This document shows positions 7,880-17,406 of a DNA stretch of 64,000 nt, in pieces. The notes beneath the pieces are model-generated. The model did not search any database. It was not told the DNA's origin and worked only from the letters and a program-made list of their open reading frames with translations. This DNA comes from Cellulomonas sp. 73-145 (GTDB lineage: Bacteria; Actinomycetota; Actinomycetes; Actinomycetales; Cellulomonadaceae), in the NCBI GenBank assembly GCA_001898185.1, contig MKTI01000009.1, positions 434,001 through 498,000 of the forward strand, given 5' to 3'. The position numbers and the translations under genes were made by a program. The stretch's first letter is position 1; every line of letters starts with the position of its first letter.

Positions 7880-9739
7880 CTACAGCCCCACCTCGGCCTC
7901 GAACGCGGCCTCCTCGATGCGGCGCTTGATCGCCATCAGGTAGCGGGACGCGTCCGCGCCGTCGACCAGCCGGTGGTCGTACGACAGGCACAGGTAGCAC
8001 ATCGAGCGGATCGCGATGACGTCCGCGCCGTCCTCGCCGGCGACGACGACGGGGCGCTTGACGATCGCGCCGGTGCCGAGGATGGCCGACGTGCCGCCGG
8101 GGACGATCGGCGTGTCGATGACGGCACCGCCGGAACCGGTGTTCGTCACCGTGAAGGTGGCGCCGCTCAGCTCGTCCGGGCCCACCTTGTTCGCCCGGGT
8201 GCGACCCGCGAGGTCGGCGATCTTGCGCGCCACACCTGCGAGGTTCAGGTCACCGGCGTCACGGATCACCGGCACCACGAGCCCACGCTCGGTGTCCACC
8301 GCGATGCCGACGTTCTCGCTGCCGTGGTAGGTGATCTGGTTGCCCTCGAGAACCCCGTTGACCTTGGGGTAGGCCTTCAGCGCCTCGACGGCGGCCAGCA
8401 CGAAGAACGGCAGGAACGTCAGGTTCACGCCTTCGCGCGCCTTGAACGAGTCCTTGGCTCGTGCGCGCAGCCGGGCCACCTTGGTGACGTCGACCTCCAC
8501 GACCGTGGTGAGCTGCGCCTGCGTGTGCAGCGCCTCGACCATCCGCTCGGCGATGATCTGCCGCAGCCGGCTCGCCTTCTCGGTGGTGCCACGCAGCGGC
8601 GAGACGGCCGGGACCGTCGCGGCGGCCGCGGGGGTGGGCGCCGCTGCTGCAGCGACCGGCGCTGCGGCTGGTGCGGCGGCCTGCTCCGCGGCACGCCGCG
8701 CTGCCTCCGCACGCTCCGCCTCGGCACGGGCCGCGGCCTCCAGGACGTCCTCCTTGCGGATGCGACCTCCGACCCCGGTGCCACGCAGCGCTGCCGTGTC
8801 GACGCCCTTCTCGGCGGCGAGCTTGCGCACCAGCGGTGTCAGGTAGGCGCCGGACGCCGTCTGCTCCACCGCGGGGGCGCTGACGGCGGGAGCCGGTGCA
8901 GCCGGGACCGGCGCCGGGGTCTGCGCGGGTGCAGCACTCGGGACCGGTGCGGCGCTCGGAGCAGGTGCGGATGCCGGCGCCGAGGGCTCGGGTGTGCCGG
9001 CGACAGGTGCGGCCGCAGGCGCCTGCGCGCCCTCGGGGGCTGCGGGAGCCGCGGCAGGCGCACCGGCACCGCTGCCGATCACCGCGAGGACCGCGCCGAC
9101 CTGTGCCGTCTCGTCCTCCTGGACCAGGATCTGCTGGACGGTGCCGGCGAACGGCGACGGGACCTCGGTGTCCACCTTGTCGGTGGAGATCTCCAGCAGC
9201 GGCTCGTCCACCTCGACGGAGTCGCCGACCTGCTTGAGCCACCGCGTGACGGTGCCCTCGGTGACGGACTCGCCGAGCGCCGGCAGCCGCACCTCCTGGC
9301 CCGGACCACCGGTCGACGGAGCCTCCTCGGCCGCCGGCGCCGGGGTCGGCTCAGGGGTGCCGGCAGGCGCCGACTCCTCGTGCTGCTCAGCCGGCTGCTG
9401 CGGCGGCTCCTGTGCCGTCGGCTGCTCCGCGGCGGGCTCCTCGGCCGGCGCCTGCATGGCGCCCTGACCGGCGTCGCCGCTCGGTGCGGGGGCCGACCCG
9501 GTGCCGTCGCCGATCACGGCGAGGACCGCGCCGACCTGGGCCGTCTCGTCCTCCGGGACGAGGATCTGCTCCACGACGCCGGCGAACGGCGACGGGATCT
9601 CGGTGTCCACCTTGTCGGTGGAGATCTCGAGCAGGGGCTCGTCGACCTCGACGCGGTCGCCGACGTTCTTCAGCCAGCGGGTGACGGTGCCCTCGGTGAC
9701 GGACTCACCGAGTGCGGGAAGCTGCACGTTCTGGGACAT
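7880..9739 (-). CDS. sucB: 2-oxoglutarate dehydrogenase E2 (dihydrolipoamide acyltransferase), two lipoyl domains
   Basis: 619 residues. Two nearly identical lipoyl domains (about 3-77 and 149-222) carry the modified lysine in STDKVDTE at K43 and K188. Long Ala/Pro linkers follow each. A peripheral-subunit binding domain spans about 299-336 ([15 protein letters not shown]). The catalytic acyltransferase domain is at about 385-619 with YDHRLVDG (H589, D593). It moves acyl groups to CoA in 2-oxoglutarate and/or pyruvate dehydrogenase; the actinobacterial enzyme is often shared between complexes. It follows lpdA by 27 bases, with a GAAGGAG ribosome site further upstream. Confidence 0.95.
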   Translation of the reverse strand: MSQNVQLPALGESVTEGTVTRWLKNVGDRVEVDEPLLEISTDKVDTEIPSPFAGVVEQILVPEDETAQVGAVLAVIGDGTGSAPAPSGDAGQGAMQAPAEEPAAEQPTAQEPPQQPAEQHEESAPAGTPEPTPAPAAEEAPSTGGPGQEVRLPALGESVTEGTVTRWLKQVGDSVEVDEPLLEISTDKVDTEVPSPFAGTVQQILVQEDETAQVGAVLAVIGSGAGAPAAAPAAPEGAQAPAAAPVAGTPEPSAPASAPAPSAAPVPSAAPAQTPAPVPAAPAPAVSAPAVEQTASGAYLTPLVRKLAAEKGVDTAALRGTGVGGRIRKEDVLEAAARAEAERAEAARRAAEQAAAPAAAPVAAAAAPTPAAAATVPAVSPLRGTTEKASRLRQIIAERMVEALHTQAQLTTVVEVDVTKVARLRARAKDSFKAREGVNLTFLPFFVLAAVEALKAYPKVNGVLEGNQITYHGSENVGIAVDTERGLVVPVIRDAGDLNLAGVARKIADLAGRTRANKVGPDELSGATFTVTNTGSGGAVIDTPIVPGGTSAILGTGAIVKRPVVVAGEDGADVIAIRSMCYLCLSYDHRLVDGADASRYLMAIKRRIEEAAFEAEVGL

Positions 9740-9766
9740 GACGACTCCGGTCTCCTTCGACTCTGC

Positions 9767-11146
9767 TCAGTTGTGCGCGTGCAGCGGCTTGCCGGCCAGC
9801 GCGAGGAACGCCTCGCCGATGGCCTCGTCCTGCGTCGGGTGGGCGTGCACCAGGGAGGCGACGTCCTCCGGGTAGGCCTCCCAGTTGACGATCAGCTGGG
9901 CCTCTCCGACCAGCTCACCGACGCGGGCCCCGATCATGTGGACGCCGACCACCGGGCCGTCGACCTTCCGGACCAGCTTCACGAATCCCTGGGTCCCGAG
10001 GATCTGGCTCTTGCCGTTGCCGCCCAGGTTGTACTCGAGCGTCACGACGTTGTCGGCGCCGTAGATCTCGCGCGCCTTCGCCTCGTTGACGCCGACGGAG
10101 GCCACCTCGGGGTTGGAGTAGGTGACGCGGGGGATGCCCGACTCGACGATCGGCGCGGGGTTGAGCCCGGCGATCTCCTCGGCGACGAAGATGCCCTGGG
10201 CGAACCCGCGGTGCGCGAGCTGCAGCCCGGGAACGATGTCGCCGACGGCGTAGATGTTCGCCACCCCGGTGTGCAGCCGCTCGTCGGTGAGGACGAAGCC
10301 GCGGTCCACCCGGACGCCCTGCTCCTCGTAGCCGAGGCCGGAGGTAGCCGGTCCACGGCCCACGGCCACCAGCAGCACCTCGGCGTCGAACGTCTTGCCG
10401 TCCTCGAGCCACACGTGCACGCCGTCGTCGTTCTGCGTCACGCCGGCGAACCGGACGCCGACGGAGAAGTTGATCCCGCGCTTGCGGAAGGCGCGCTCGA
10501 ACGCCTTGCAGACGGCCTCGTCCTCGTTGGGCACCAGGTGGGGCAGTGCCTCGATGATCGTCACGTCCGCACCGAACGACTTCCACACGCTGGCGAACTC
10601 CGAGCCGATGACGCCGCCGCCCAAAATGATCGCGCTCTTCGGGATCCAGTCGAGCTGCAGCGCCTGGTCGGAGGTGATCACCCGGCCGCCGATCTCCAGC
10701 CCCGGCAGCGAGCGGGCGTAGGAGCCGGAGGCGAGGACGATGTGCTCACCGGTGAGCGTGCGGTCGCCGACCTGGACGGTGTTCGGACCGGTCAGCGTGC
10801 CCCAGCCCTGCACCACCTCGATCTTGCGCGAGGACACCAGGCCCTGCAGGCCCTTGTACAGGCGGGAGATCACGCCGTCCTTGTACTGGTTGACCTCGCC
10901 CATGTCGATGCGCTCGAGCGTCGCGTGCACGCCGACGTGCGCCCCGTCACGCGCCTCGTCCGCGACCTCGGCTGCGTGCAGCAGCGCCTTGGTGGGGATG
11001 CAGCCACGGTGCAGGCACGTGCCGCCGACCTTGTCCGCCTCGACGAGCGCCACGCTCTTGCCGAGCTCCGCAGCGCGCAGGGCAGCGGCGTAGCCGCCAC
11101 TCCCTGCGCCTAGGACGACGATGTCGAAAGCGTGGGTGTCGGCCAC
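9767..11146 (-). CDS. lpdA: Dihydrolipoyl dehydrogenase (E3)
   Basis: 459 residues. FAD-dependent reoxidation of dihydrolipoamide with NAD+. The FAD loop VVLGAGSGGYAAALRAAELG, the redox-active disulfide GGTCLHRGCIPTKALL, the NAD motif ILGGGVIGSEFASV and the C-terminal His-Glu region HAHPTQDEAIGE are all intact. It starts at a GTG at 11146 with a CCGAGGAGC ribosome site. It heads the lpdA-sucB-epimerase operon, supplying E3 for the E2 encoded next. Residue pattern and length are standard. Confidence 0.98.
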   Translation of the reverse strand: MADTHAFDIVVLGAGSGGYAAALRAAELGKSVALVEADKVGGTCLHRGCIPTKALLHAAEVADEARDGAHVGVHATLERIDMGEVNQYKDGVISRLYKGLQGLVSSRKIEVVQGWGTLTGPNTVQVGDRTLTGEHIVLASGSYARSLPGLEIGGRVITSDQALQLDWIPKSAIILGGGVIGSEFASVWKSFGADVTIIEALPHLVPNEDEAVCKAFERAFRKRGINFSVGVRFAGVTQNDDGVHVWLEDGKTFDAEVLLVAVGRGPATSGLGYEEQGVRVDRGFVLTDERLHTGVANIYAVGDIVPGLQLAHRGFAQGIFVAEEIAGLNPAPIVESGIPRVTYSNPEVASVGVNEAKAREIYGADNVVTLEYNLGGNGKSQILGTQGFVKLVRKVDGPVVGVHMIGARVGELVGEAQLIVNWEAYPEDVASLVHAHPTQDEAIGEAFLALAGKPLHAHN

Positions 11147-11322
11147 AGGCTTGCTCCTCGGTTGACAAGGGATCTAGGTCCAACGTCCATCTTGTCATCA
11201 CCGACCCTGGTGATCGAACCGGCGTCGGACCCGTGCTGGTGTGATCCCTGAGACATTCGTCCCATGTGTTTCTACCACCGGGAACGCCCGAAGTGCGCGC
11301 GTTGCGCCGTTACGCTCGCTGC

Positions 11323-11697
11323 ATGGCCTGGTTCCGTCGATCTCGCCCGGCGCGCAGCGCGGAACCTGCGACGGTGCCCACCGACCGCAAGGCGCGCGAG
11401 GCGACCGTGGCCTACCTGCGCGAGTTCGTCGCGACCCGGGTCGGCGTCGAGGCGTACGTCGAGCCGGCGACCCACGTGACCCCGAGCACCGTGATGCTCG
11501 TGGCGACGGACGGTGAGTGGACCCGGCGGCGCGTCCCGGACGCTCGTGCGGCGGCCGCGATCGCCCGGGAGCTCGGCATCCCGGTGTACGACGTGCAGCG
11601 GACGGGATATCCGCAGCGCATGCGGGACTGGACCTCCCGGACCAGGGCGGCGCAGCGCCGCGGTGGTGACCAGCCGGCGGAGCGTCCGGGCAGCTGA
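11323..11697 (+). CDS. Conserved hypothetical protein (small, soluble)
   Basis: 124 residues from the ATG at 11323, chosen because a TACGCT box lies six bases upstream. The protein starts with a basic segment (MAWFRRSRPARSA), then a compact alpha/beta region with no hydrophobic helices, ending in a charged tail. GIPVYDVQRTGYPQRMRDW is the most distinctive stretch. I do not recognise a family with an assigned function. It is convergent with pepA and divergent from lpdA. Confidence 0.7.
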   Translation: MAWFRRSRPARSAEPATVPTDRKAREATVAYLREFVATRVGVEAYVEPATHVTPSTVMLVATDGEWTRRRVPDARAAAAIARELGIPVYDVQRTGYPQRMRDWTSRTRAAQRRGGDQPAERPGS

Positions 11698-11726
11698 TCG
11701 GCCGCCGTTCGCGTGCCGCCCGGACC

Positions 11727-13205
11727 TCACCGGCCGGCGCGCGCCTCGATCAGCGCGAGCAGCGTCCGGATCCCGGCGCCCGTCCCGCCGAGCGGTGTGT
11801 AGCCGTGCGGTTCGCGGGAGTTGAAGGCGGGGCCGGCCACGTCGAGGTGGGCCCACGGGGTGCTCCCGACGAACTCCCGCAGGAAGATCCCCGCCGTCAG
11901 CATGCCGCCGAACCGCTCGCCGATGTTGGACAGGTCGGCGACCTGCGACTTCAGGCCTGCGCGGAGCTCGCCGGGCAGCGGCATCGGCCAGAACGGCTCG
12001 CCGGACCGGTCCGCGGCCGCCACGACCTCGCCACGGACCTCGTCGGACCCCATCACCGCCGACACCCGGTCGCCGAGCGCGACCACCTGGGCACCGGTGA
12101 GCGTGGCGATGTCGAGCACCACGTCCGGCTTCTCCTCGACGGCCGCCACCAGCGCGTCCGCCATCACCAGCCGGCCCTCGGCGTCGGTGTTGAGCACCTC
12201 GACGGTGGTGCCGCCGCGCATCGTCAGCACGTCCGAGGGGCGCTGCGCGGTGCCGGAGGGCATGTTCTCGGCGACGGCGAGCCAACCCGTCACCGCGACC
12301 GGCAGCCCGAGGCGCGCGGCCGCCAGCACGGTGTGCAGCACCGCAGCGGCTCCGGCCATGTCGGACTTCATGCCGACCATGCCCTCGGCCGTCTTGATCG
12401 ACAGCCCGCCGGAGTCGAACGTGATGCCCTTGCCCACCAGCGCCACGTGGCCGTGCGCCCGGGACGGTGCGTAGGTCACCTTCACCAGACGGGGCGGTCG
12501 CACCGATCCCTGACCGACGCCCAGGATCCCGCCGAAGCCACCGGCGGCCAGGGCCTTCTCGTCCAGGACCGTCACCTTGACGCCCTTGACCTCCCGCGCC
12601 GCGGTGCGGGCCGCATCGGCGAGCGCCGCGGGGTAGAGCTCGTTCGGCGGCATGTTGACCAGGTCGCGCGCGGCATGGACGGCGGCCGCGAGCACCTGCG
12701 CACGGTCCAGCGCGGCTGCGGCCGCCTTGTCCTTCGCCAGGCCGGTGACCACCTGGATCTCGCCGACGGGCGACGCGGCGGACGCCGAGGTGGCCGTGCC
12801 CCGGTAGCGGGTGAAGGTGTAGGCGCCGAGCAGCGCACCCTCGGCGACCGCGGCGACCCGAGCGACGTCGTCCGCGGGCAGCGCCAGCGCGACCGAGCCG
12901 ACCCCGGCGAGCTCGCGGGTCGCTGCCCCGGCCGCGCGGCGCAGGGCCTCGGCGTCCGGAGCCGCCGTCCCGGTCCCGGTCAGGACGAGCACGCGAGCCG
13001 ACAGCCCCGTCGCCGGGACGCGCCGCACCTCACCCGTCGCACCCGTGATGCCGAGCGCCCGGGCGTCCGACGACAGCGCGGCGCGCAGCGACTCGGGCAG
13101 CCAGTCGGCCCCGAGCAGCTGGGGAGCGCCGTCGCGCTCGGCGGTGGCGACCACCAGGGCGTCGACGGACAGGCGTGCGGGGTCCTTGCCGGTCAGCGAG
13201 ATCAC
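11727..13205 (-). CDS. pepA: Leucyl aminopeptidase (M17)
   Basis: 492 residues from a GTG at 13205. The C-terminal catalytic domain carries the M17 two-metal site and signature: VGKGITFDSGGLSIK, MKSDMAGAAAV, NTDAEGRLVMADAL. The N-terminal regulatory domain is less conserved. A cytosolic exopeptidase that releases N-terminal residues and recycles peptides. A TAGCAT box six bases before the GTG indicates a leaderless message. The position near sucB parallels pepB (Rv2213) in M. tuberculosis. Confidence 0.95.
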   Translation of the reverse strand: MISLTGKDPARLSVDALVVATAERDGAPQLLGADWLPESLRAALSSDARALGITGATGEVRRVPATGLSARVLVLTGTGTAAPDAEALRRAAGAATRELAGVGSVALALPADDVARVAAVAEGALLGAYTFTRYRGTATSASAASPVGEIQVVTGLAKDKAAAAALDRAQVLAAAVHAARDLVNMPPNELYPAALADAARTAAREVKGVKVTVLDEKALAAGGFGGILGVGQGSVRPPRLVKVTYAPSRAHGHVALVGKGITFDSGGLSIKTAEGMVGMKSDMAGAAAVLHTVLAAARLGLPVAVTGWLAVAENMPSGTAQRPSDVLTMRGGTTVEVLNTDAEGRLVMADALVAAVEEKPDVVLDIATLTGAQVVALGDRVSAVMGSDEVRGEVVAAADRSGEPFWPMPLPGELRAGLKSQVADLSNIGERFGGMLTAGIFLREFVGSTPWAHLDVAGPAFNSREPHGYTPLGGTGAGIRTLLALIEARAGR

Positions 13206-13268
13206 CCCCGCATGCTAGTGCGGGCGTCGCGGCGGTCCCCGTCCTGAGGACGGGTACCGTGAGCCGCC

Positions 13269-13628
13269 GTGAGCATCCCTCTGGTCGTCCTGCTGGGCGC
13301 GCTGTGCCTGCTCCTGGCTTTGTGGGCGGGCTGGTACACCGTGCGCGACCGGCCGGTGGTGGCCCGGCAGCTGCTCGCGGCCGCCACGGTCGAGCTGGTG
13401 CTCCTGGTGCAGGCGGCGCTCGCGGGCGCCCGCTGGTCCGGGGTCGCGGCCCACGTCTCGCCGGGGTTGTTCTGGACCTACGTGGCCGTGCAGCTGTTCG
13501 TCCTGCCCCTGGCGGCCACCTGGGCGTTCGCCGAGCGGACCCGGTGGAGCTCAGTGGTGCTGCTCGCGGCAGCGGTGACCGTCGGCGTGATGGAGTGGCG
13601 GCAGTGGCAGATCTGGAGCGTCGTATGA
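13269..13628 (+). CDS. Hypothetical four-helix membrane protein
   Basis: 119 residues, mostly hydrophobic, with about four predicted helices (roughly residues 2-22, 34-54, 60-85 and 92-112). A GTG start eight bases after a TACCGT box. The stop overlaps the start of the next membrane protein (ATGA at 13625-13628), so the two are translationally coupled and may form a complex. No motif identifies function. Confidence 0.75.
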   Translation: MSIPLVVLLGALCLLLALWAGWYTVRDRPVVARQLLAAATVELVLLVQAALAGARWSGVAAHVSPGLFWTYVAVQLFVLPLAATWAFAERTRWSSVVLLAAAVTVGVMEWRQWQIWSVV

Positions 13629-14014
13629 GGAGGACCTCTACCGGACCGGGCCGCGCCCTGGTGGCGGTGTACGGCGTGCTCGCGCTGTCCGCCACGGCAC
13701 GCGCCGTGTTCCAGGTGGCCACCAAGCTGTCGCAGGCGCCGGTGGCCTACCTGCTATCCCTGTTCGCGGCGCTCGTCTACATCGTCGCGACCGTGGCGCT
13801 GGCCACGTCGCGGCGGCGGCTCGCCTGGACCGCCGTGCTGACCGAGCTGACCGGCGTGCTGGTGGTCGGCACCGTCTCCCTGGTCGCGCGCCAGGAGTTC
13901 CCTGATGCGACCGTCTGGTCCGCGTACGGGCAGGGCTACGGCTACGTCCCGTTGCTGCTGCCCTTCCTGGGCGTGCTCTGGCTGGTGCGCACGGGTCGTG
14001 GCGACGGCCGATAG
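13625..14014 (+). CDS. Hypothetical four-helix membrane protein, coupled to the preceding gene
   Basis: 129 residues. The ATG overlaps the previous stop by four bases, favouring this start over a much longer upstream frame that would overrun the first gene. A basic N-terminus (MRRTSTGPGR) is followed by hydrophobic segments at about 10-30, 40-58, 65-85 and 100-122. Actinobacteria often carry this pair ahead of pyrD, in my recollection. No function can be inferred. Confidence 0.75.
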   Translation: MRRTSTGPGRALVAVYGVLALSATARAVFQVATKLSQAPVAYLLSLFAALVYIVATVALATSRRRLAWTAVLTELTGVLVVGTVSLVARQEFPDATVWSAYGQGYGYVPLLLPFLGVLWLVRTGRGDGR

Positions 14015-14023
14015 GTTGGGGCC

Positions 14024-15073
14024 GTGTACCGGCTGCTCTTCGACCTCGTCCTGCGGCGGCTGGATCCTGAACAGGCGCACGCCTGGAGCTTCGCGCTGAT
14101 CCGTGGCGTCTCCGACGTGCCTGGCCTGCGGTGGCTGGTCGGCCGGGTGCTGGGCGGACCGCCAACGGGCGCGCTGACCCTGTGGGGTCGGCGATGGCCG
14201 TCTCGGCTGGGGCTGGCGGCGGGCTTCGACAAGGACGGGCACGGCGTCCTCGGCATGACGATGCTCGGCTTCGGGTTCGTCGAGGTCGGCACCGTGACCG
14301 CGCAGCCGCAGCCGGGCAACGAGCCGCCCCGGCTCTGGCGCGTGCTCGACCAGCAGGCGTTGCGCAACCGGATGGGGTTCAACAACGAGGGGTCGGCGGT
14401 GGTCGCCGAGCGCCTGCGCCGGCTGCGTGCGACCCGTCGCGGCCGGGCCGCGGTCATCGGCGTCAACATCGGCAAGTCACGCGTGACCCCCGTCGAGCAC
14501 GCGGCGACCGACTACGCGACCAGCGCCGGCCGGCTGGCGCCGTACGCCGACTACCTGGTGGTCAACGTCTCGTCGCCGAACACGCCCGGCCTGCGGGACC
14601 TGCAGGCCGTCGACGCGCTGCGACCGGTGCTCGAGGCGACGCGGGTCGCCGCGGACGAGGCGACGGTGCGCGCGGGTCGGGGACCGTGCCCGCTCCTGGT
14701 GAAGATCGCGCCCGACCTGTCGGACGACGACGTGGACGCCGTGGCCGAGCTCGTCGCGGAGCTCGGGCTGGACGGAGTGGTGGCCGTCAACACCACCATC
14801 GCGCACGACCTCGGACCCGGTGGCCTGTCCGGACCGCCGCTGCTCAGCCGCGGCCTCGACGTCGTCGCACGGTTGCGCGACCGTCTCGGGCCGGAGGCGG
14901 TGATCATCGGGGTCGGTGGCATCAGCACCCCGGCCGACGCGCGGGGGTACCTCGCGGTGGGCGCCACGCTGGTGCAGGCCTACACCGGCCTGATCTACCG
15001 CGGTCCGTTCTTCGCGGCGCGCATCTCGCGGGCGCTCGGCGTCGACGCGAGCCGGTCGCGGACGGAGGTCTGA
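14024..15073 (+). CDS. pyrD: Dihydroorotate dehydrogenase (quinone), class 2
   Basis: 349 residues. Oxidises dihydroorotate to orotate in pyrimidine synthesis, passing electrons to menaquinone. The N-terminal helix pair typical of membrane-associated class 2 enzymes is present (YRLLFDLVLRRLDPEQAHAW). FMN-site motifs include GLAAGFDKDG, RMGFNNEG, VVNVSSPNTPGLRDLQ with the catalytic Ser, VNTTI and IIGVGGI. A TAGGTT box six bases before the GTG implies a leaderless start, although the upstream gene ends only nine bases away. Confidence 0.97.
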   Translation: MYRLLFDLVLRRLDPEQAHAWSFALIRGVSDVPGLRWLVGRVLGGPPTGALTLWGRRWPSRLGLAAGFDKDGHGVLGMTMLGFGFVEVGTVTAQPQPGNEPPRLWRVLDQQALRNRMGFNNEGSAVVAERLRRLRATRRGRAAVIGVNIGKSRVTPVEHAATDYATSAGRLAPYADYLVVNVSSPNTPGLRDLQAVDALRPVLEATRVAADEATVRAGRGPCPLLVKIAPDLSDDDVDAVAELVAELGLDGVVAVNTTIAHDLGPGGLSGPPLLSRGLDVVARLRDRLGPEAVIIGVGGISTPADARGYLAVGATLVQAYTGLIYRGPFFAARISRALGVDASRSRTEV

Positions 15074-15076
15074 TCC

Positions 15077-15283
15077 GTGCGACCGCGGTGGCAGTGGCGG
15101 CTGCTCGACGACACCGGCGTGGAGCTGGACCGGCCCTCGAGCCCCGTCTTCACGGCGCGGTTCGACGCCGAGACGTGGCTCGGTGAGCACTGGCGCGGTC
15201 TGTCGGCGCAGGGTGCCCGGACGGCGCGTCTTCTGCACGAGGGCGAGCCGGTACCCCCCGACGTCCCGCTGCCGGCCGTCTGA
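15077..15283 (+). CDS. Small hypothetical protein after pyrD
   Basis: 68 residues from a GTG three bases after the pyrD stop. No signal peptide or membrane segment. The sequence starts MRPRWQWRLLDDTGVELDR and has a DAETWLGEHW stretch. Base composition matches its neighbours and the tight spacing suggests cotranscription with pyrD. I recognise no characterised family; a conserved-hypothetical call is the most that can be said. Confidence 0.6.
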   Translation: MRPRWQWRLLDDTGVELDRPSSPVFTARFDAETWLGEHWRGLSAQGARTARLLHEGEPVPPDVPLPAV

Positions 15284-15292
15284 CGGCCGTCG

Positions 15293-15314
15293 CCCGACGC
15301 GGTCCGGCGTCGGG
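15293..15314. terminator. Hairpin between the pyrD operon and the DUF3043 gene
   Basis: Perfect eight-base arms CCCGACGC / GCGTCGGG around a six-base loop in a 45-base convergent gap. No U-tract. Likely bidirectional. Confidence 0.55.
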
Positions 15315-15328
15315 ACCGAGCGCCCGCG

Positions 15329-15934
15329 TCAGGCGGGGTACTGCCCGTGCTTGACCAGGGCCTTCGGCAGGCGGGTGGGGCGCAGCTGGAAGGCCCGCAG
15401 GGCGGCGTACATCGCCAGCCCCTTCGGGATCGCGGCCACGCCGAACTTGGCGACCAGCTTCTTGCGCAGGCCGCGCCACAGGACGTAGCCGTCGATGAAG
15501 GCGGCGATGACGTACACGTAGAGCGCGAGCGTCACGATCGTGAAGAACGCGGCGTTGATCCGCGCACCCACGGCGGCGAGCACCAGGAACGCCGCCGCGA
15601 CCGGCATGAAGAACTCGCCGAGGCTCCACCGAGCGTCGACGTGGTCGCGCGTGTAGCGGCGGACCGGCCCGCGGTCCCGAGGCGGCAGGTGGCGCTCGTC
15701 GCCCGTCTGCATGGCCTTGTACTCGAGGTCCCGCTGGACGCGTGCCTTGGTCCGGGCGTCCTTGGCGGCGGCCTTGCGATCGGTCGGCACGAGCGGGCGC
15801 TTGTTGGCCGCCTCGGCCTCCTTGCGGGACGGCGTCGGCCGACCCTTGCCGCCGGCCACGCCAGGGTCCGTGGCGGAGGGCACGCGCGTTGCTGCCGGTT
15901 CGGCGTCGCGCTGGTCCTTGCTGCGTCCGATCAC
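15329..15934 (-). CDS. DUF3043 domain-containing membrane protein
   Basis: 201 residues. A highly charged Lys/Arg-rich N-terminal half (PLVPTDRKAAAKDARTKAR) precedes two hydrophobic helices at about residues 110-135 and 138-162, then a short basic tail ending near HGQYPA. This layout and the length fit the actinobacterial DUF3043 family. A TACCCT box six bases before the GTG at 15934 makes it leaderless. Function unknown. Confidence 0.85.
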   Translation of the reverse strand: MIGRSKDQRDAEPAATRVPSATDPGVAGGKGRPTPSRKEAEAANKRPLVPTDRKAAAKDARTKARVQRDLEYKAMQTGDERHLPPRDRGPVRRYTRDHVDARWSLGEFFMPVAAAFLVLAAVGARINAAFFTIVTLALYVYVIAAFIDGYVLWRGLRKKLVAKFGVAAIPKGLAMYAALRAFQLRPTRLPKALVKHGQYPA

Positions 15935-15966
15935 CCCGCAAGGGTAGTCGAGTACGGTGGCGGGTC

Positions 15967-17376
15967 GTGACCGCCGACGTGCCTCCCGCAGCTTCCGCAG
16001 ACTCCTCGACGAGGGCGGAGCGCACGCCCTCCGCGGAGCGTGTCACCGCGCTGCGGGCCCGGGTGCACGACCTGTTCGGCGGGCTGCGGAGCGACCTGGA
16101 GGCGCTGGTCCGCATCCCCAGCGTCTCCAACCGGGAGTTCGACCAGGGCTTCGTCGAGCAGAGCGCCGAGGCCGTCGCCGCGCTGCTGCGGGGCGTCGGG
16201 CTGGAGGACGCGACGGTGCTGCGCGTGCCGGGGGGCGCTCCGGCGGTGGTGGGTCACCACGCCGCTCCGGCCGGCGCGCCCACGGTGCTGCTCTACGCGC
16301 ACCACGACGTGCAGCCCGTCGGCGACGTGGGGGAGTGGCAGACGGCGCCCTTCGAGCCGACGGTGCGCGGCGACCGGCTGTTCGGTCGCGGGGCCGCGGA
16401 CGACAAGGCGGGCGTGGTGGCGCACGTCGGCGCGCTGCGCGCGCTGGCGGGTGAGCTCGGCGTCGGCGTGACCGTGTTCGTCGAGGGGGAGGAGGAGGTC
16501 GGCTCCCCGACGTTCCTCGAGTTCCTGCGCACGCACCGGGAGGCGCTCGCGGCGGACGTGGTCGTCGTCGCCGACGCGACCAACTGGAAGGTGGGCGTCC
16601 CGGGGTTGACGACGTCGCTGCGTGGTCTGGTGTCGGCGGTGGTGGAGGTCGCCGTGCTCGACCACCCGATCCACTCGGGGATGTACGGGGGCCCGGTGCT
16701 CGACGCCCCGACGCTGCTCGCGCGGCTGATCGCCACGCTGCACGACGACGAGGGCGCCGTCGCGGTCTCCGGCCTGCTGCAGGGCCCGGACCCGGTGGTC
16801 GACGACGACGAGGACACGTTCCGCGCCGACGCCGGACTCCTGGATGGCGTGCGGCTGGCAGGCAGCGGGCCGATCACCGCACGCCTGTGGACCAGGCCCG
16901 CGCTGGGCGTGATCGGCCTGGACGCACCGCGCGTCGCCACCGCGTCCAACACGATCGCCCCGCGTGCGTCGGCGTTGCTGTCGTTGCGCGTGGCCCCCGG
17001 TCAGGACCCGGACGCCGCCCTCGCGGCACTCGAGCGGCACGTGCGCGAGCACGCCCCGTTCGGCGCCCCCGTGACGTTCACCGCCGTCGACCGCGGCCGA
17101 GCGTTCCAGGCGCCCGCCGACTCACCGGCGATGCGGACCGCGCGTTGGGCGCTCGGCGAGGCGTGGGGCGCCGAACCGGCCGACATCGGCGTCGGCGGGT
17201 CGATCCCGTTCATCGCCGAGCTGCTCGAGGTGTTCCCCGAGGCGGCGATCCTGGTCACCGGTGTTGAGGACCCGGACAGCCGTGCGCACGGCCCGAACGA
17301 GTCGGTACACCTCGGCGAGCTGGAGCGTGCGGTGCTGGCCGAGGTGCTGCTGCTGGAGCGGCTCGCCGGACGGTGA
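15967..17376 (+). CDS. M20 family metallopeptidase (dipeptidase)
   Basis: 469 residues from a GTG at 15967, placed by a TACGGT box eight bases upstream. Zinc-site motifs of M20 peptidases are present: YAHHDVQPVGD, GRGAADDKAGVV (bridging Asp), VEGEEEVGS (general base Glu) and a late HGPNESVHLGEL. A lid/dimerisation domain lies in the middle (about residues 205-320). Likely a cytosolic dipeptidase or related amidohydrolase; exact substrate uncertain. Confidence 0.92.
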   Translation: MTADVPPAASADSSTRAERTPSAERVTALRARVHDLFGGLRSDLEALVRIPSVSNREFDQGFVEQSAEAVAALLRGVGLEDATVLRVPGGAPAVVGHHAAPAGAPTVLLYAHHDVQPVGDVGEWQTAPFEPTVRGDRLFGRGAADDKAGVVAHVGALRALAGELGVGVTVFVEGEEEVGSPTFLEFLRTHREALAADVVVVADATNWKVGVPGLTTSLRGLVSAVVEVAVLDHPIHSGMYGGPVLDAPTLLARLIATLHDDEGAVAVSGLLQGPDPVVDDDEDTFRADAGLLDGVRLAGSGPITARLWTRPALGVIGLDAPRVATASNTIAPRASALLSLRVAPGQDPDAALAALERHVREHAPFGAPVTFTAVDRGRAFQAPADSPAMRTARWALGEAWGAEPADIGVGGSIPFIAELLEVFPEAAILVTGVEDPDSRAHGPNESVHLGELERAVLAEVLLLERLAGR

Positions 17377-17406
17377 CCGGTCGCTGACCGGCTGCCGACC
17401 CGAGGC

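Noticed and set aside
7649-11113. A long rightward open frame over lpdA and sucB
   Set aside because: Antisense of well-supported E2 and E3 genes; composition is biased and no domain is recognisable.
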